Source of the DNA: Paenibacillus humicola
Lineage (GTDB): Bacteria; Bacillota; Bacilli; Paenibacillales; Paenibacillaceae
NCBI RefSeq assembly: GCF_028826105.1
Contig: NZ_JAQGPL010000001.1
Coordinates: forward strand, 3,374,501-3,438,500
Direction of reading: 5' to 3'
DNA length: 64,000 bases
The notes below the pieces were generated by a model. The model was not told the DNA's origin. It saw only the letters and a program-made list of their open reading frames with translations, and made no database searches. The first letter of the stretch is position 1, and every line of letters begins with the position of its first letter. The position numbers and the translations under genes were made by a program. Shown one piece after another: positions 53,560 to 63,470 of the stretch.

Positions 53560-54330
53560 TTACGCCTCCGCCTCCCTTCTCCCCTGTCTTCCCCGAAGGA
53601 AGAGCCGCTCCGCGGCGGCGATCAGACCGAACAAGGCCAGGCTGAGCAGCACGATGACGGCAATGGCAGAAAACACGTTCGCCGTCTCGAAGCCGCGCTG
53701 CGAAAGAAGCATGAAGCTGCCCAGCCCTTTGCTCCCGCCGATCGATTCGGCGTAAATCGCGCTGATGACGCTGTATGACGCGGCGATTTTCAGACCGGAG
53801 AACAGATAAGGGACCGCGCTCGGCAGCTCCAGCCGCCGAAACAGCTGACTGCGCGTTGCGCCGATCATTTTCATATAGTTCAGCAGCGCACGGTCGGTTT
53901 GCGTCAGCCCCGTCAGCATCGCCACCGAAACGGGAAAAAAACAGACGAGCATGATGAGAAGAACCCGCGGCATCATGCCGAAACCGAACCACAGCACCAG
54001 CAGCGGCCCGAGCGCCATCAGCGGCACGTTCTGCGTCAGGACAAGCAGCGGATAAACGCCGGCGCGCGCGCCGGGGATCAGATGCAGCAAGGCGGCAAGC
54101 GCAAAACCCGCCGCCGAGCCTGCCGCGAAGCCGATCAGCGTGATGGCCAGCGTCGCCTTTGTATGCTCCAGCAGCCGCGGCGCTTCGGCAATCGTATTCG
54201 CAGCGACGACAAGCGGCGAAGGCAGCACATATTCATCGATGTGCAGCAAAACGACCGCCGCCTGCCATACGACGAGGAACGCCGCAAACACGGCAAGCGG
54301 CGGCAGCCATTTGCGTTTGTTACTTGCCAT
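53560..54330 (-). CDS. thiX: ABC transporter permease (ThiX-type)
   Basis: Membrane component with about six segments in 256 residues. It has the BPD_transp_1 EAA-like loop: LTQTDRALLNYMKMIGATRSQL then FRRLELPSAVPYLFSGLK. It belongs to the SsuC/ThiX group and overlaps the end of the preceding thiamine-binding gene by 11 nt. ATG at 54330. Confidence 0.92.
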   Translation of the reverse strand: MASNKRKWLPPLAVFAAFLVVWQAAVVLLHIDEYVLPSPLVVAANTIAEAPRLLEHTKATLAITLIGFAAGSAAGFALAALLHLIPGARAGVYPLLVLTQNVPLMALGPLLVLWFGFGMMPRVLLIMLVCFFPVSVAMLTGLTQTDRALLNYMKMIGATRSQLFRRLELPSAVPYLFSGLKIAASYSVISAIYAESIGGSKGLGSFMLLSQRGFETANVFSAIAVIVLLSLALFGLIAAAERLFLRGRQGRREAEA

Positions 54331-54622
54331 CCGGATATTTCTCCAGCAGCCGCTCCATCGACGCGCCGCCTTCCGGGTTGTAATACACTTTGATCTGCGA
54401 GATGACGGACGGACAGCCCATCGCCGTCATCGCTTCGTTCATCTCCTGAACGATCGCGAGCAGCCGTCCGAGCTCCCCTTCCATCGTCGTCTCAAGCGGC
54501 GCGACCCGATACGGCACTCCGCTCGCTTTAATGATGTCGATCGCGCGGTCGACGTATGGAATGACGCTTTCGCCTCCTGGCGTATGCGGTAAAATTTGAA
54601 TGCTCAGCAGTGCGTTCGCCAT
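54320..54622 (-). CDS. Thiamine-binding protein, MTH1187/YkoF-like (DUF77)
   Basis: A 100-residue ferredoxin-like-fold protein of the DUF77 family (MTH1187, YkoF), members of which bind thiamine. It has LSIQILPHTPGGESVIPYVD, APLETTMEGEL (typical of the family) and an acidic C-terminus. Its position between ThiY and ThiX in a riboswitch-controlled operon supports a role in holding thiamine or HMP. The stop overlaps the permease start. Confidence 0.9.
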   Translation of the reverse strand: MANALLSIQILPHTPGGESVIPYVDRAIDIIKASGVPYRVAPLETTMEGELGRLLAIVQEMNEAMTAMGCPSVISQIKVYYNPEGGASMERLLEKYPDGK

Positions 54623-54658
54623 GGACCTATTCCCCTTTCTGTCGTTGGCTTTACATGT

Positions 54659-55801
54659 TTATTGCGGCAAAAATTCGTTCGTGAACGCCTTCTCCGGATC
54701 GAGCTGCTTCTTCAGCAGCTTATGGTCGTACATCCAGTCGGCGTAGTTTTTCCACACCTCGAGCTTCTGCTCGCCCCAGCGCGGCGCATCGTCCTTGTAG
54801 CGCGGGCTGAGCCACTTCTGGCTGGCGCGGACGAGGTCCGCGTTCAAGTCCGGCACCGCCTTGATCAGCACGTCCGACGCTTCGTCCGGATGGTCGATCG
54901 CAAATTGGTAGCCTTCCGCCGCCGCGGCCGTAAACGCCTGCACGACGTCTTTATGCTCCGCGATCATTTTCTCGCTCGTCTCCAGCACCGGCGTATAATA
55001 ATCGAGCTTTTTGCTGTAGTCGGTCAGGTAAATCATGTTGAGTTTCTCGCCGCGAAGCTCGGCCTCGACGCCGGTCCAGGCGTAAAAGATCCAGGCGAAG
55101 TCGATGTTCTTCTTCACGGCCGTAAAGAAGTCGGCATCGCCGATATTGACGATGTTGACCTTCTTCACGTCGGCCTTCTGCTCCTGCATCAACGAAGCGA
55201 TGACCGCTTCCTCGGACGGCGAGCCCCAGCCGCCGTACGTCTTGCCCTCAAAATCTTTCGGCTCCTTGATATTTTTGGCAGCCGGCGAAGCGAAGCCCGA
55301 CGTGTTATGCTGGATGACGGCCGCGATCGAGACGAGCGGCACACCGTTAATCCGCGCCTGCGTCACGCCTTCCTGGTAGCCGACGCCGAATTCCGCCGCG
55401 CCCGTCGCCACCATCGTATCCGCCCCGGCGTCGCCCGGCTGCACGATCTCGACGTCAAGCCCGTGATTTTTGAAAAAGCCTTTATCGCGGGCGACATACA
55501 GTCCCGTATGGTTCGTATTCGGCGTCCAGTCGAGCACGACCTTCACTTTCGTCAGCGGCTTGTCCGCCGCCGCGTTCCCGGCGCCCGCTGCGCTGCCGGC
55601 CGTATTGTCCGCTCCCGAATTCGCCGATGTCCCGGCTACGCTTGCGTCCTCCCCGGCTGCGCTGCCGCCGGACGCGCCGGCATTACCCGTCTGCGCCGCG
55701 TTACCGCCGCCGTTTTGTTTTGTGCCGCAGCCCGTCAGCGCCACCAGGACGATGAGGACGGCGATCCCCCATGTTGCCCATGCACCCCGTTTGGTTCTCA
55801 T
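54659..55801 (-). CDS. thiY: ABC transporter substrate-binding lipoprotein (ThiY/NMT1 family)
   Basis: Binds the thiamine precursor, formylaminopyrimidine or HMP, and delivers it to ThiX. The 380-residue protein has a lipoprotein signal with lipobox LTGC (Cys near 25), then a Gly/Ala/Asn/Ser-rich linker of about 60 residues, then the NMT1 domain starting KVKVVLDWTPNTNHTGLYVA (DWxPNTNH is diagnostic). ATG 55801 has AGGAG 9 nt upstream. First gene after the TPP riboswitch. Confidence 0.93.
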   Translation of the reverse strand: MRTKRGAWATWGIAVLIVLVALTGCGTKQNGGGNAAQTGNAGASGGSAAGEDASVAGTSANSGADNTAGSAAGAGNAAADKPLTKVKVVLDWTPNTNHTGLYVARDKGFFKNHGLDVEIVQPGDAGADTMVATGAAEFGVGYQEGVTQARINGVPLVSIAAVIQHNTSGFASPAAKNIKEPKDFEGKTYGGWGSPSEEAVIASLMQEQKADVKKVNIVNIGDADFFTAVKKNIDFAWIFYAWTGVEAELRGEKLNMIYLTDYSKKLDYYTPVLETSEKMIAEHKDVVQAFTAAAAEGYQFAIDHPDEASDVLIKAVPDLNADLVRASQKWLSPRYKDDAPRWGEQKLEVWKNYADWMYDHKLLKKQLDPEKAFTNEFLPQ

Positions 55802-55865
55802 TGCTGTTGACTCCTCTCCGCAGTCTCTATCGATGTTACGGCCGGCCGCCCGCTTATGGACATGC

Positions 55866-55892
55866 AAAAAAGCATCCCCGATGAGGATGCTT
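55866..55892 (-). terminator. Riboswitch-associated intrinsic terminator
   Basis: Stem AGCATCC/GGATGCT with a seven-nt loop and TTTTTT on the minus strand, between the TPP aptamer and the thiY start. This is the expected expression platform for transcription attenuation. Confidence 0.85.
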
Positions 55893-55967
55893 CAACATAG
55901 CTTCGTCAATCCGCGCCGTTCCGGGCCTCCCTGTCCAACGGACGGCCGGGTATGCGCGGCTTATTGC

Positions 55968-56058
55968 GATTCCTACGCTGGCATTATCCAGATCAGGTCA
56001 ACGGGTCGGGATTGACTTGCCTTGAATCCCCTCTCAGCCGGACTTCTCCAGCTCCCCT
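55968..56058 (-). ncRNA. TPP riboswitch (thi box)
   Basis: The minus strand reads GGGGAGC, then GGCTGAGAGG, later GACCCGTTGACCTGATCTGG and ATAATGCCAGCGTAGG, which match the conserved THI-element pieces in the correct order (P1 arm, J3-2 CUGAGA, P4/P5 CCUGAUCUGG, UACCAGCGUAGGGA with small changes). It controls thiY-MTH1187-thiX-thiZ-tatD: when TPP is bound, the downstream terminator is expected to form. Confidence 0.95.
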
Positions 56059-56087
56059 TCTTTCATTTTGCCTTGCCGCTTCCTCTC

Positions 56088-56096
56088 ATTATAGCA
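56088..56096 (-). promoter_or_regulatory. Extended -10 promoter for the thi operon
   Basis: TGCTATAAT, a perfect extended -10 element, about 30 nt upstream of the aptamer. No good -35 hexamer lies 17 nt upstream. The next 220 nt (56097-56319) have no gene that I can support. Confidence 0.75.
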
Positions 56097-56319
56097 AATG
56101 AAGCTGAAAAAACCACTCTATTTCTAGGAGGGAGGTTGTTCCGGAGGAAACCAAACCGTGCGGCCGTTCATCCGGCAAGGTAAACGATAAACGCCGATTT
56201 CCCCTATTTTCCAGTATCCGTGAGACGATCTCAAGCTTGGCCCGTTCCATGTTGATGGATTGGAAATTCGCCGCATCGCGGACCCGCATGGAAGGGACTT
56301 GAAGCCCGGCAGAAGGCAC

Positions 56320-56354
56320 GAAAAAACGGCAGAAGGGATCAGGATCCTCTGCCG
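56320..56354 (-). terminator. Terminator overlapping the 3' end of dnaD
   Basis: CGGCAGA/TCTGCCG stem with a GGATCC-containing loop and TTTTTT on the minus strand. The dnaD stop codon lies inside the hairpin. Confidence 0.8.
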
Positions 56355-57031
56355 CCGCGGAATTTCTGGGCATGCGCTTTCGCTTCGTCCGTATTCGTGA
56401 CGCGGTTACGGCTCCATTCGATCAGGATGCGGTCGATGTAGCGAAAATGAAGCTTGCCCGCGAAGACCGCCTCCTTCAGCGCGAAGCGGATCAGCTCGTC
56501 GGGGTAGCGGTCCTGGTCGAGCCACGCACTGATCGTCTCGCATTCCATCGGAGACAGCGGCCGGCCGAATTCCTGCTCGAACACGGTAAACAAATCGGCC
56601 GGCCGGCTTGATTTTCCTCCGGCAGCAGCGTTCTGCCCCTGACCGCGCGGTGCCGGCTGCCGGGCGTCGAAAGCCAGCCGCTCGGCGCAGCGCACGATCA
56701 GGCCGTTCCAGTTGTATCGTTCCGATTGAATGCCGCTGACCGGATCAAACTCTTCGTCGATGGCCAGCAGCTCCTCCTTCATCAGCCGGCCGATCATTTG
56801 CTGCACGGTCTTCGGCGCGATGCCAAGCCGCTCCGACAGCTCCTCCGGCGTCGGAAAATCGGTCCGTTCCAGCTGCCGGAACAGCATCATTTGGACGATC
56901 AGCAGCAGCTCGGAATCGGACATCCCGATATCCCGGTAAGCCATCAGCACACCTGCCGGCACCGTCACGGCGCCCGCATTCATGGCCTCTGCCATGCCGC
57001 GCGCATAAGCAAGCGCAAGTTCGTTCTTCAT
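56339..57031 (-). CDS. dnaD: Replication initiation protein DnaD
   Basis: Primosomal protein for helicase loading with DnaB and DnaI. The 230-residue product has an N-terminal winged-helix domain (about 1-110, with TPEELSERLGIAPKTVQQMI) and a C-terminal domain (about 140-215) with FEQEFGRPLSPMECETISAW and the YxxxIRFAL-type DELIRFALKEAVF. ATG 57031. It is downstream of asnS as in B. subtilis; the usual next gene nth is absent here. Confidence 0.95.
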   Translation of the reverse strand: MKNELALAYARGMAEAMNAGAVTVPAGVLMAYRDIGMSDSELLLIVQMMLFRQLERTDFPTPEELSERLGIAPKTVQQMIGRLMKEELLAIDEEFDPVSGIQSERYNWNGLIVRCAERLAFDARQPAPRGQGQNAAAGGKSSRPADLFTVFEQEFGRPLSPMECETISAWLDQDRYPDELIRFALKEAVFAGKLHFRYIDRILIEWSRNRVTNTDEAKAHAQKFRGGRGS

Positions 57032-57140
57032 CGTTTGTCCTCCTCTGCCCCGGCCGGGCGCCCGGCCGGCGTTATGCCTTACGCGGATGCTTCCGGAGGC
57101 CGGGCCGCCTTACCCGGCGGCCGCGAATCGAGGCGGGGCC

Positions 57141-58436
<1,296 letters not shown>

Positions 58437-58472
58437 CGCCGGGTCCCGCCTTTCGGATCGTTATTTTCGAAT

Positions 58473-59684
58473 TTAGGCCTGCGAACGGTTGTTCACCAGT
58501 CGGTACGTATCCCTCGCAATCAGGAGCTCTTCGTTCGTCGGCACGACAAGCACGGCCACGCGGGAAGCGTCGGACGAAATGTACCGGGCTTCCTTCGACC
58601 GGACGGCGTTCCGCCGCTCGTCCAGCTCGATGCCCAGAAAGGTCAGCCCTTCGCATACCGCTTTGCGGAATACGATGGAGTTCTCGCCGACGCCCGCCGT
58701 AAATACCAGCGCATCGATGCCGTTCATGGCGGCGGCATAGGCGCCGATATACTTCCGCAGTCTGTACGTGTACATATCGAAGGCGAGCTTCGCCTGCTTG
58801 TCGCCTTCTTGCATCGCATCGGTAATTTCCCGCATATCGCTGCTGGTGCCGCTGATCGCCTGCAGGCCGCTGTGCTTGTTCAGCATCGAGCTGACCTCGC
58901 CGAGCGTCAGCTCCTCCCTGGCCATCGTGAACGGCACGATCGCCGGATCGAGGTCGCCGCTGCGCGTTCCCATCATCAGTCCTTCGAGCGGCGTCAGCCC
59001 CATGCTCGTGTCGTACGATTTGCCGTCTAGAATCGCCGCGCAGCTCGCCCCGTTGCCGATATGGCAGGTGACCATTTTCAGCGACGCAAGCGGCTTGCCG
59101 ATCTTCTCCGCCGCGTGAGCGCTGACGTAATCGTGCGACGTGCCGTGAAAGCCGTACCGGCGGATTTTATGGCGCTTGTACAGCACCATCGGAATCGGGT
59201 ACAGAAACGTTTCCATCGGCATCGTTTGATGGAATGCCGTATCGAATACGACCGCCTGCGGCACGTTCGGCAAATTCGCCTCCGCCGCCGCGATGCCCAT
59301 CATAGCGGGCGGGTTGTGCAGCGGGGCAAGGTCGAACAGCCGGCGGATCTCCTGCTTCACTTCGTTCGTGACGAGCGTCGACGCCTTGAAGCTTTCGCCG
59401 CCGTGCACGACGCGATGGCCGACGGCGTCGATATCGCCCATCGCCCCTAATACGCCGCTGCCCGAATCGGTCAGCAGCTCGATGACCCGCTTCACCGCCG
59501 CGTTGTGATCGAGCATTTCCTTCACCTCGCGCAGCTCCGGCCTGCCGGCCGCCTCATGCGTGACAATTGCGGAATCCGACCCGATCCGTTCGACGCGGCC
59601 GTGCGCAAGAACGGCTTCGCCGGTCATTTCGTACAGCTGGTATTTGAGCGACGAGCTTCCGGCATTCATGACGAGTATTTTCAC
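58473..59684 (-). CDS. ackA: Acetate kinase
   Basis: Interconverts acetyl-phosphate and acetate with ATP. The 403-residue product has MNAGSSSLKYQLYEM, HRVVHGGESF, FDTAFHQTMP, HIGNGASCAAI and VFTAGVGENS, all family motifs. GTG 59684 overlaps the stop of the upstream hydroxyacyl-CoA dehydrogenase (GTGA). No pta next to it. Confidence 0.97.
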   Translation of the reverse strand: MKILVMNAGSSSLKYQLYEMTGEAVLAHGRVERIGSDSAIVTHEAAGRPELREVKEMLDHNAAVKRVIELLTDSGSGVLGAMGDIDAVGHRVVHGGESFKASTLVTNEVKQEIRRLFDLAPLHNPPAMMGIAAAEANLPNVPQAVVFDTAFHQTMPMETFLYPIPMVLYKRHKIRRYGFHGTSHDYVSAHAAEKIGKPLASLKMVTCHIGNGASCAAILDGKSYDTSMGLTPLEGLMMGTRSGDLDPAIVPFTMAREELTLGEVSSMLNKHSGLQAISGTSSDMREITDAMQEGDKQAKLAFDMYTYRLRKYIGAYAAAMNGIDALVFTAGVGENSIVFRKAVCEGLTFLGIELDERRNAVRSKEARYISSDASRVAVLVVPTNEELLIARDTYRLVNNRSQA

Positions 59685-60553
59685 AGGCGGTCCCCATCCT
59701 TATCGTACTTGAAAAAACCGGTGCCGCTTTTGACGCCGAGACTGCCCGCCCGCACCATTTTTTTGAGCACGATGGAGGGACGGTATTTCAGCTCGCCGTA
59801 CTCCCGGAACATACGCTCGAGCGAGGCCAGCACGAAATCGAGGCCGAACCGGTCGGCCAGTTCGAGCGGCCCGTGCTGGAACGAATAGCCGGTCCGCATG
59901 GCGCTGTCGATATCCTCCGCCGAAGCGACGCCTTCCTCCAGCACGTGCAGCGCCTCGTTAATGAACAGGCAGATCAGCCGGGTCGTGACGAAGCCGGGCG
60001 ATTCGAAAACCATGATGCCTTTCTTATGTATCGTTTCTTCCGTAAACTGCTTCGCCCGTTCGAACGTCTCGTCGCTCGTTTTCAGCCCCCGCACCAGCTC
60101 GACCAGATCGGTCTTGATGACGGGGTAGACGAAATGCATGCCGATCACCCGCTCCGGCCGGGAGGCTGCGCTTGCGATCTCGGTCAGGCTGAGCGTTGAC
60201 GTATTGCTGGCCAGGATGACGTCCGGCCCGCAGATCCGGTCCAGCTCGGCGAAGACCGCACGTTTCACATCGAGATCCTCCGTCACCGTTTCGATCACGA
60301 GTTCGCAGCCGGCCAATTGCTCCAGCTCGTTTTCCGGATGAATCCGGTTCAGGATAAGCCGCTTCTCGGCCTCCGTCAACGCCCATTTCTCAATCTGTTT
60401 GTCGAGGCTCAGCCCGATCATGGCGACCGCATGAGTCAGCCGCTCCGCGGAATGCTCGGCCAAATGCACGTCCAGACCGCAAGCGGCGAGCATTTCGGCA
60501 ATACCCTGTCCCATCGTTCCGGCGCCGACGACGCCGACTCTGCGCACATCCAT
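59681..60553 (-). CDS. 3-hydroxyacyl-CoA (3-hydroxybutyryl-CoA) dehydrogenase
   Basis: NAD-dependent dehydrogenase of 290 residues with Rossmann motif VGVVGAGTMGQGIAE (6-20), SNTSTLSLTEIA and the catalytic His in GMHFVYPV (usual GMHFFNP; the Asn-Pro portion is altered to Tyr-Pro). C-terminal domain has SPGFVTTRLICLFINEA and GPLELADRFGLD. ATG 60553 follows GGGGGG. Directly coupled to ackA, an unusual partner. Confidence 0.92.
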   Translation of the reverse strand: MDVRRVGVVGAGTMGQGIAEMLAACGLDVHLAEHSAERLTHAVAMIGLSLDKQIEKWALTEAEKRLILNRIHPENELEQLAGCELVIETVTEDLDVKRAVFAELDRICGPDVILASNTSTLSLTEIASAASRPERVIGMHFVYPVIKTDLVELVRGLKTSDETFERAKQFTEETIHKKGIMVFESPGFVTTRLICLFINEALHVLEEGVASAEDIDSAMRTGYSFQHGPLELADRFGLDFVLASLERMFREYGELKYRPSIVLKKMVRAGSLGVKSGTGFFKYDKDGDRL

Positions 60554-60624
60554 GTTGATCCCCCCATCCGCTGCACTCAAAAGCTCAAGATGACTCGGCT
60601 TCATTTATTATAACGAATTTGGAC

Positions 60625-60680
60625 AAAAAAAGAAGCGAACCGCGGAAACGCCCATGACGGAACGTTCCTGCCATTCGCTT
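60625..60680 (-). terminator. Terminator after the FtsH-like gene
   Basis: Minus-strand stem AAGCGAA/TTCGCTT with an inner GGAACG/CGTTTCC pairing, followed by CTTTTTTT. 14 nt past the stop. It lies before the hydroxyacyl-CoA dehydrogenase; no good sigma-A promoter is obvious in the 70 nt between it and that start codon. Confidence 0.65.
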
Positions 60681-60694
60681 TGATGCTGCCAGCC

Positions 60695-62209
60695 TTATGC
60701 GCTCTGAGACCGGCCGGGGTCGTTGTCTCCGCAGAGCAGCGCCCGGAACCGGTCGCCGGATAGCGTTTCTTCGGCAACGAGCACGGCAAGCGCCCGTGTG
60801 AAGACATCTTTTCGCTGTTCGAGCATTTCCTTGACGCGATACATGAGCCCATCCAAAATCGCCCCGTTGACGCTCGCCCATTTATCGGGCGTCATCATGG
60901 AATGGTCGACGATGCCGGCCTCGGTCAGACCGGATTCGACCATCGAGCGGACGATGCTCATCGCTTGGTCGAAGTCGCCGCGCGAGCCGGTGCTTCGCTC
61001 GCCGTAGAAAATCTCCTCCGCCGCCGCTCCGCCGAGCGCGATCATGATTTGCCCGTCGAGAAAATGGCGCGTGTATAAATACCGGTCCTGCTGCGGATTG
61101 TGGCGCACGTAGCCGAGCGCCTGGCCCCGCGGCGACAGCGCCACCTGAGATACGCTGCCGGGACGGACGAGCTCGGCCGTGATCGCGTGTCCGAGCTCAT
61201 GCAGCGCCACGCGCTCGCGCTCTTCTTTCGTCGCTTCGCGGTCCGTCTTCTCGCCCATCATCACCTTGTCGATGGCCATCGACAAATGGCGCTGCGAGAT
61301 CGATTCGCTGCTTTCCCGCATGGCGTAAATCGCCGATTCGTTCATGACGCTTTCGAGCTGGGCCCCGGAGAAGCCGAACGACTCCTCGGCGATTTTATCG
61401 AGATTGGCGTCTTCGCCGAGCGGCTTGTTGCGCGCGTGGATGCGCAGGATATGCGCCCGCCCTTTCTTGTCGGGCAGATCGACGGCGATATGCCGGTCGA
61501 ATCGTCCGGGACGGAGCAGCGCGGGATCGAGCATTTCCTTGCGGTTCGTCGCGGCGATCAGCAGAATGCGCGGCGAATCGGTCGTATGAATGCCGTCCAT
61601 TTCCGTCAGCAGCTGATTGAGCGTCTGATCGTACTCGCGGTGCTGGCCGCCGTCGCGTTTGCCGCCGATCACATCGATCTCGTCAATAAAGACGACGGCG
61701 CCGCTTTTGCTCGTTTTCGACGCCTTCTGCCGGGCCTCCTTGAACAAGTCGCGCACGCGGCTTGCGCCGACGCCGACGTACATTTCTACGAATTCCGAGC
61801 CCGATGCGGCCACGTAGACCGAATCGGTATAGCTTGCGGCCGCTTTGGCCAGCAGCGTCTTGCCCGTCCCCGGAGGGCCGGTCAGTAAAATGCCCTTCAG
61901 CGGGCGAATGCCGAATTTCGAAATTTGCTCCTCGCGCACGAGAAAATCGAGCGCTTCGATCAGCTCCTGCTTCGCCCGCTCCTGTCCGCCGATTTCCTCG
62001 AAGGAAAGCGGGGTCGGCGGTCTGGCGGCGCTTTTGCGGTCGCCGCCGACCGCGGCCAGATTTCCCCGCGAACGGGCGACATAAAATACGCCACCGGCCA
62101 GCACGAAGAGCACCAGCACCGGAACGACGTTCACATGAACGATAAACTCAAGGAACAACAGGAGTACAGGCACGAAGCCGATCAGCATTTCTTTCCAATA
62201 CTTACGCAT
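60695..62209 (-). CDS. FtsH-like membrane AAA+ metalloprotease (short form)
   Basis: 504 residues against about 640-700 for canonical FtsH. It has two closely spaced N-terminal membrane segments (about 8-24 and 28-45) with almost no loop, so the usual extracytoplasmic domain is missing. AAA domain with Walker A GPPGTGKT (111-118), VVFIDEID and the SRH region RPGRFDRHI, then the M41 protease motif HELGH (337-341) and the third ligand region GSRGDFDQAM. ATG 62209 overlaps the previous gene by 8 nt. A second, classical ftsH is expected elsewhere in the genome. Confidence 0.9.
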   Translation of the reverse strand: MRKYWKEMLIGFVPVLLLFLEFIVHVNVVPVLVLFVLAGGVFYVARSRGNLAAVGGDRKSAARPPTPLSFEEIGGQERAKQELIEALDFLVREEQISKFGIRPLKGILLTGPPGTGKTLLAKAAASYTDSVYVAASGSEFVEMYVGVGASRVRDLFKEARQKASKTSKSGAVVFIDEIDVIGGKRDGGQHREYDQTLNQLLTEMDGIHTTDSPRILLIAATNRKEMLDPALLRPGRFDRHIAVDLPDKKGRAHILRIHARNKPLGEDANLDKIAEESFGFSGAQLESVMNESAIYAMRESSESISQRHLSMAIDKVMMGEKTDREATKEERERVALHELGHAITAELVRPGSVSQVALSPRGQALGYVRHNPQQDRYLYTRHFLDGQIMIALGGAAAEEIFYGERSTGSRGDFDQAMSIVRSMVESGLTEAGIVDHSMMTPDKWASVNGAILDGLMYRVKEMLEQRKDVFTRALAVLVAEETLSGDRFRALLCGDNDPGRSQSA

Positions 62210-62738
62210 CCGGCCACACCCCGATCTTGTCCGGCGTGCGCGGCAGGACGACATGCTTCGCGGCATTTCCGTCCTTCAGCGTAATATAGACGTTCGTGTC
62301 GTCGATTTCGGAGCGGGCTTCAAGTCCTTTAAACTGCTTCTCCACCTGCTTCATCGCGGCCGGGATCTCCGAATATTTGCGATGATCCATCGCTTCGGCG
62401 ACCTGGAACAGGACCGAAGACCACGCATCGTCCAGCCGTTTGCCGCCCTGCTCCTCCAGCACGTTCAGCTTCACGCCGCGGCTTCCGATGACGGCCGCTC
62501 CGTTCTGCACGATCGACTGATAGACGTCCCGGATATCCGCATCAGGCGCAAGCTTCACGTCCAGCGTCACGGTATCGCTGCCGATGACCGGCTTTGCCGC
62601 CGTCACGCCGGGGACGTCCTGCGCGATGCGCTCGAGCGGCTGAACCGTCGAGACGTTGCGGTATACATACCAGCCGCCGACCAGCAGACAAGCGGTGAGG
62701 ACGGCGGTCACGATAACGGGAATCACTCGTATTTTCAA
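62202..62738 (-). CDS. Single-pass membrane protein of unknown function, coupled to the FtsH-like gene
   Basis: 178 residues with one N-terminal membrane segment (about 4-22) and an extracytoplasmic alpha/beta domain; the segments VTLDVKLAPDADIRDVYQSI and VKLNVLEEQGGKRLDDAW suggest regular strands and helices. I do not recognise the family. TTG 62738 lies 8 nt after AAAGGGGG; a TTG two codons upstream is too close. The stop overlaps the FtsH-like start, so they are co-translated. Confidence 0.75.
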   Translation of the reverse strand: MKIRVIPVIVTAVLTACLLVGGWYVYRNVSTVQPLERIAQDVPGVTAAKPVIGSDTVTLDVKLAPDADIRDVYQSIVQNGAAVIGSRGVKLNVLEEQGGKRLDDAWSSVLFQVAEAMDHRKYSEIPAAMKQVEKQFKGLEARSEIDDTNVYITLKDGNAAKHVVLPRTPDKIGVWPDA

Positions 62739-62872
62739 GGCCAAAGCCCCCTTTCGGCGATCATTTGGGTAATTCGAAATTTTATTAATCTATCATTCTC
62801 CGATATATCAAAGTATATCATACTTAGCAGCAAAATCGTGTGTGTAATAACAGGGAACGTTGGTAAACGGCA

Positions 62873-62901
62873 AAGGCGGCGCCCGGTCCGGGCGCCGCCT
62901 T
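62873..62901. terminator. Perfect 14-bp inverted repeat downstream of ypmB
   Basis: AAGGCGGCGCCCGG and its exact complement are separated by 1 nt (effective loop about 7). It is GC-rich with no T run on the minus strand, and ends the mtaD-ypmB unit 45 nt beyond ypmB. In 62739-62872 I also see AAGTAT/ATACTT (62811-62825) near AT-rich hexamers that could serve as the promoter for the unknown gene. Confidence 0.6.
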
Positions 62902-62945
62902 CCATTCATTTATTTCTATGATATGCCGATGACATACGGAAGTCT

Positions 62946-63470
62946 TTATTGCTTCGGCAGCCTGTACGTAACGACAAAGCCGCCGTCCGCGAACCGGTAA
63001 AAATCGTAATACGTATCGGTTTCCGATGCCTGTTTGCGGGTATAATAGAACTCCCAAACCGGCATTCCGCCAACCATGCCGATTTTCATATGCTTGATCT
63101 TCGCATCCGGTTTGGCCTGCAGAAATTGCCGCTTCATGTCAGCCTTCGAAAGCCCGTCGTTCACCTTCATCGTAACCGGCTCGCCTTGCGGTCTCAGCCA
63201 GACGTAAACGTCTTCCCCATTCTGATTCGTCCCGTCGACGACCCATACGGTATCGTCCCAGACAAATTTATAGGCTTTATCCGCTTCCTTCAAATCCGCC
63301 GCTTTCATCGCTTGTTCTTCCGCCTGCCGCTCCGCCTTCCATACCGGTCCCTGCACGTAGCGGTAAAACTGATTGAGCAGGATCAGCACGGCAACGAAGA
63401 CGAGGATGCCGAGCCAAACCCATTTGCGCGGCGTCATAAACGGCGGCTGTTTCCGACGGTTGGCCCGCAT
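62946..63470 (-). CDS. ypmB: YpmB-like DUF5590 membrane protein
   Basis: 174 residues: a basic N-terminus, one transmembrane segment (about 16-33), and an extracytoplasmic tandem PepSY/DUF5590-like domain with YKFVWDDTVWVVDGTNQNG, WLRPQGEPVTM and WEFYYTRK. In B. subtilis ypmB precedes aspB-asnS-dnaD, consistent with its proximity here. ATG 63470 overlaps the mtaD stop by one base. Function unknown. Confidence 0.75.
   Translation of the reverse strand: MRANRRKQPPFMTPRKWVWLGILVFVAVLILLNQFYRYVQGPVWKAERQAEEQAMKAADLKEADKAYKFVWDDTVWVVDGTNQNGEDVYVWLRPQGEPVTMKVNDGLSKADMKRQFLQAKPDAKIKHMKIGMVGGMPVWEFYYTRKQASETDTYYDFYRFADGGFVVTYRLPKQ

Noticed and set aside
56089..56373. Minus-strand open frame between dnaD and the TPP riboswitch
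   Set aside because: Overlaps the dnaD terminator and ends in the thi promoter -10; no ribosome binding site at the internal ATG, atypical codon use.
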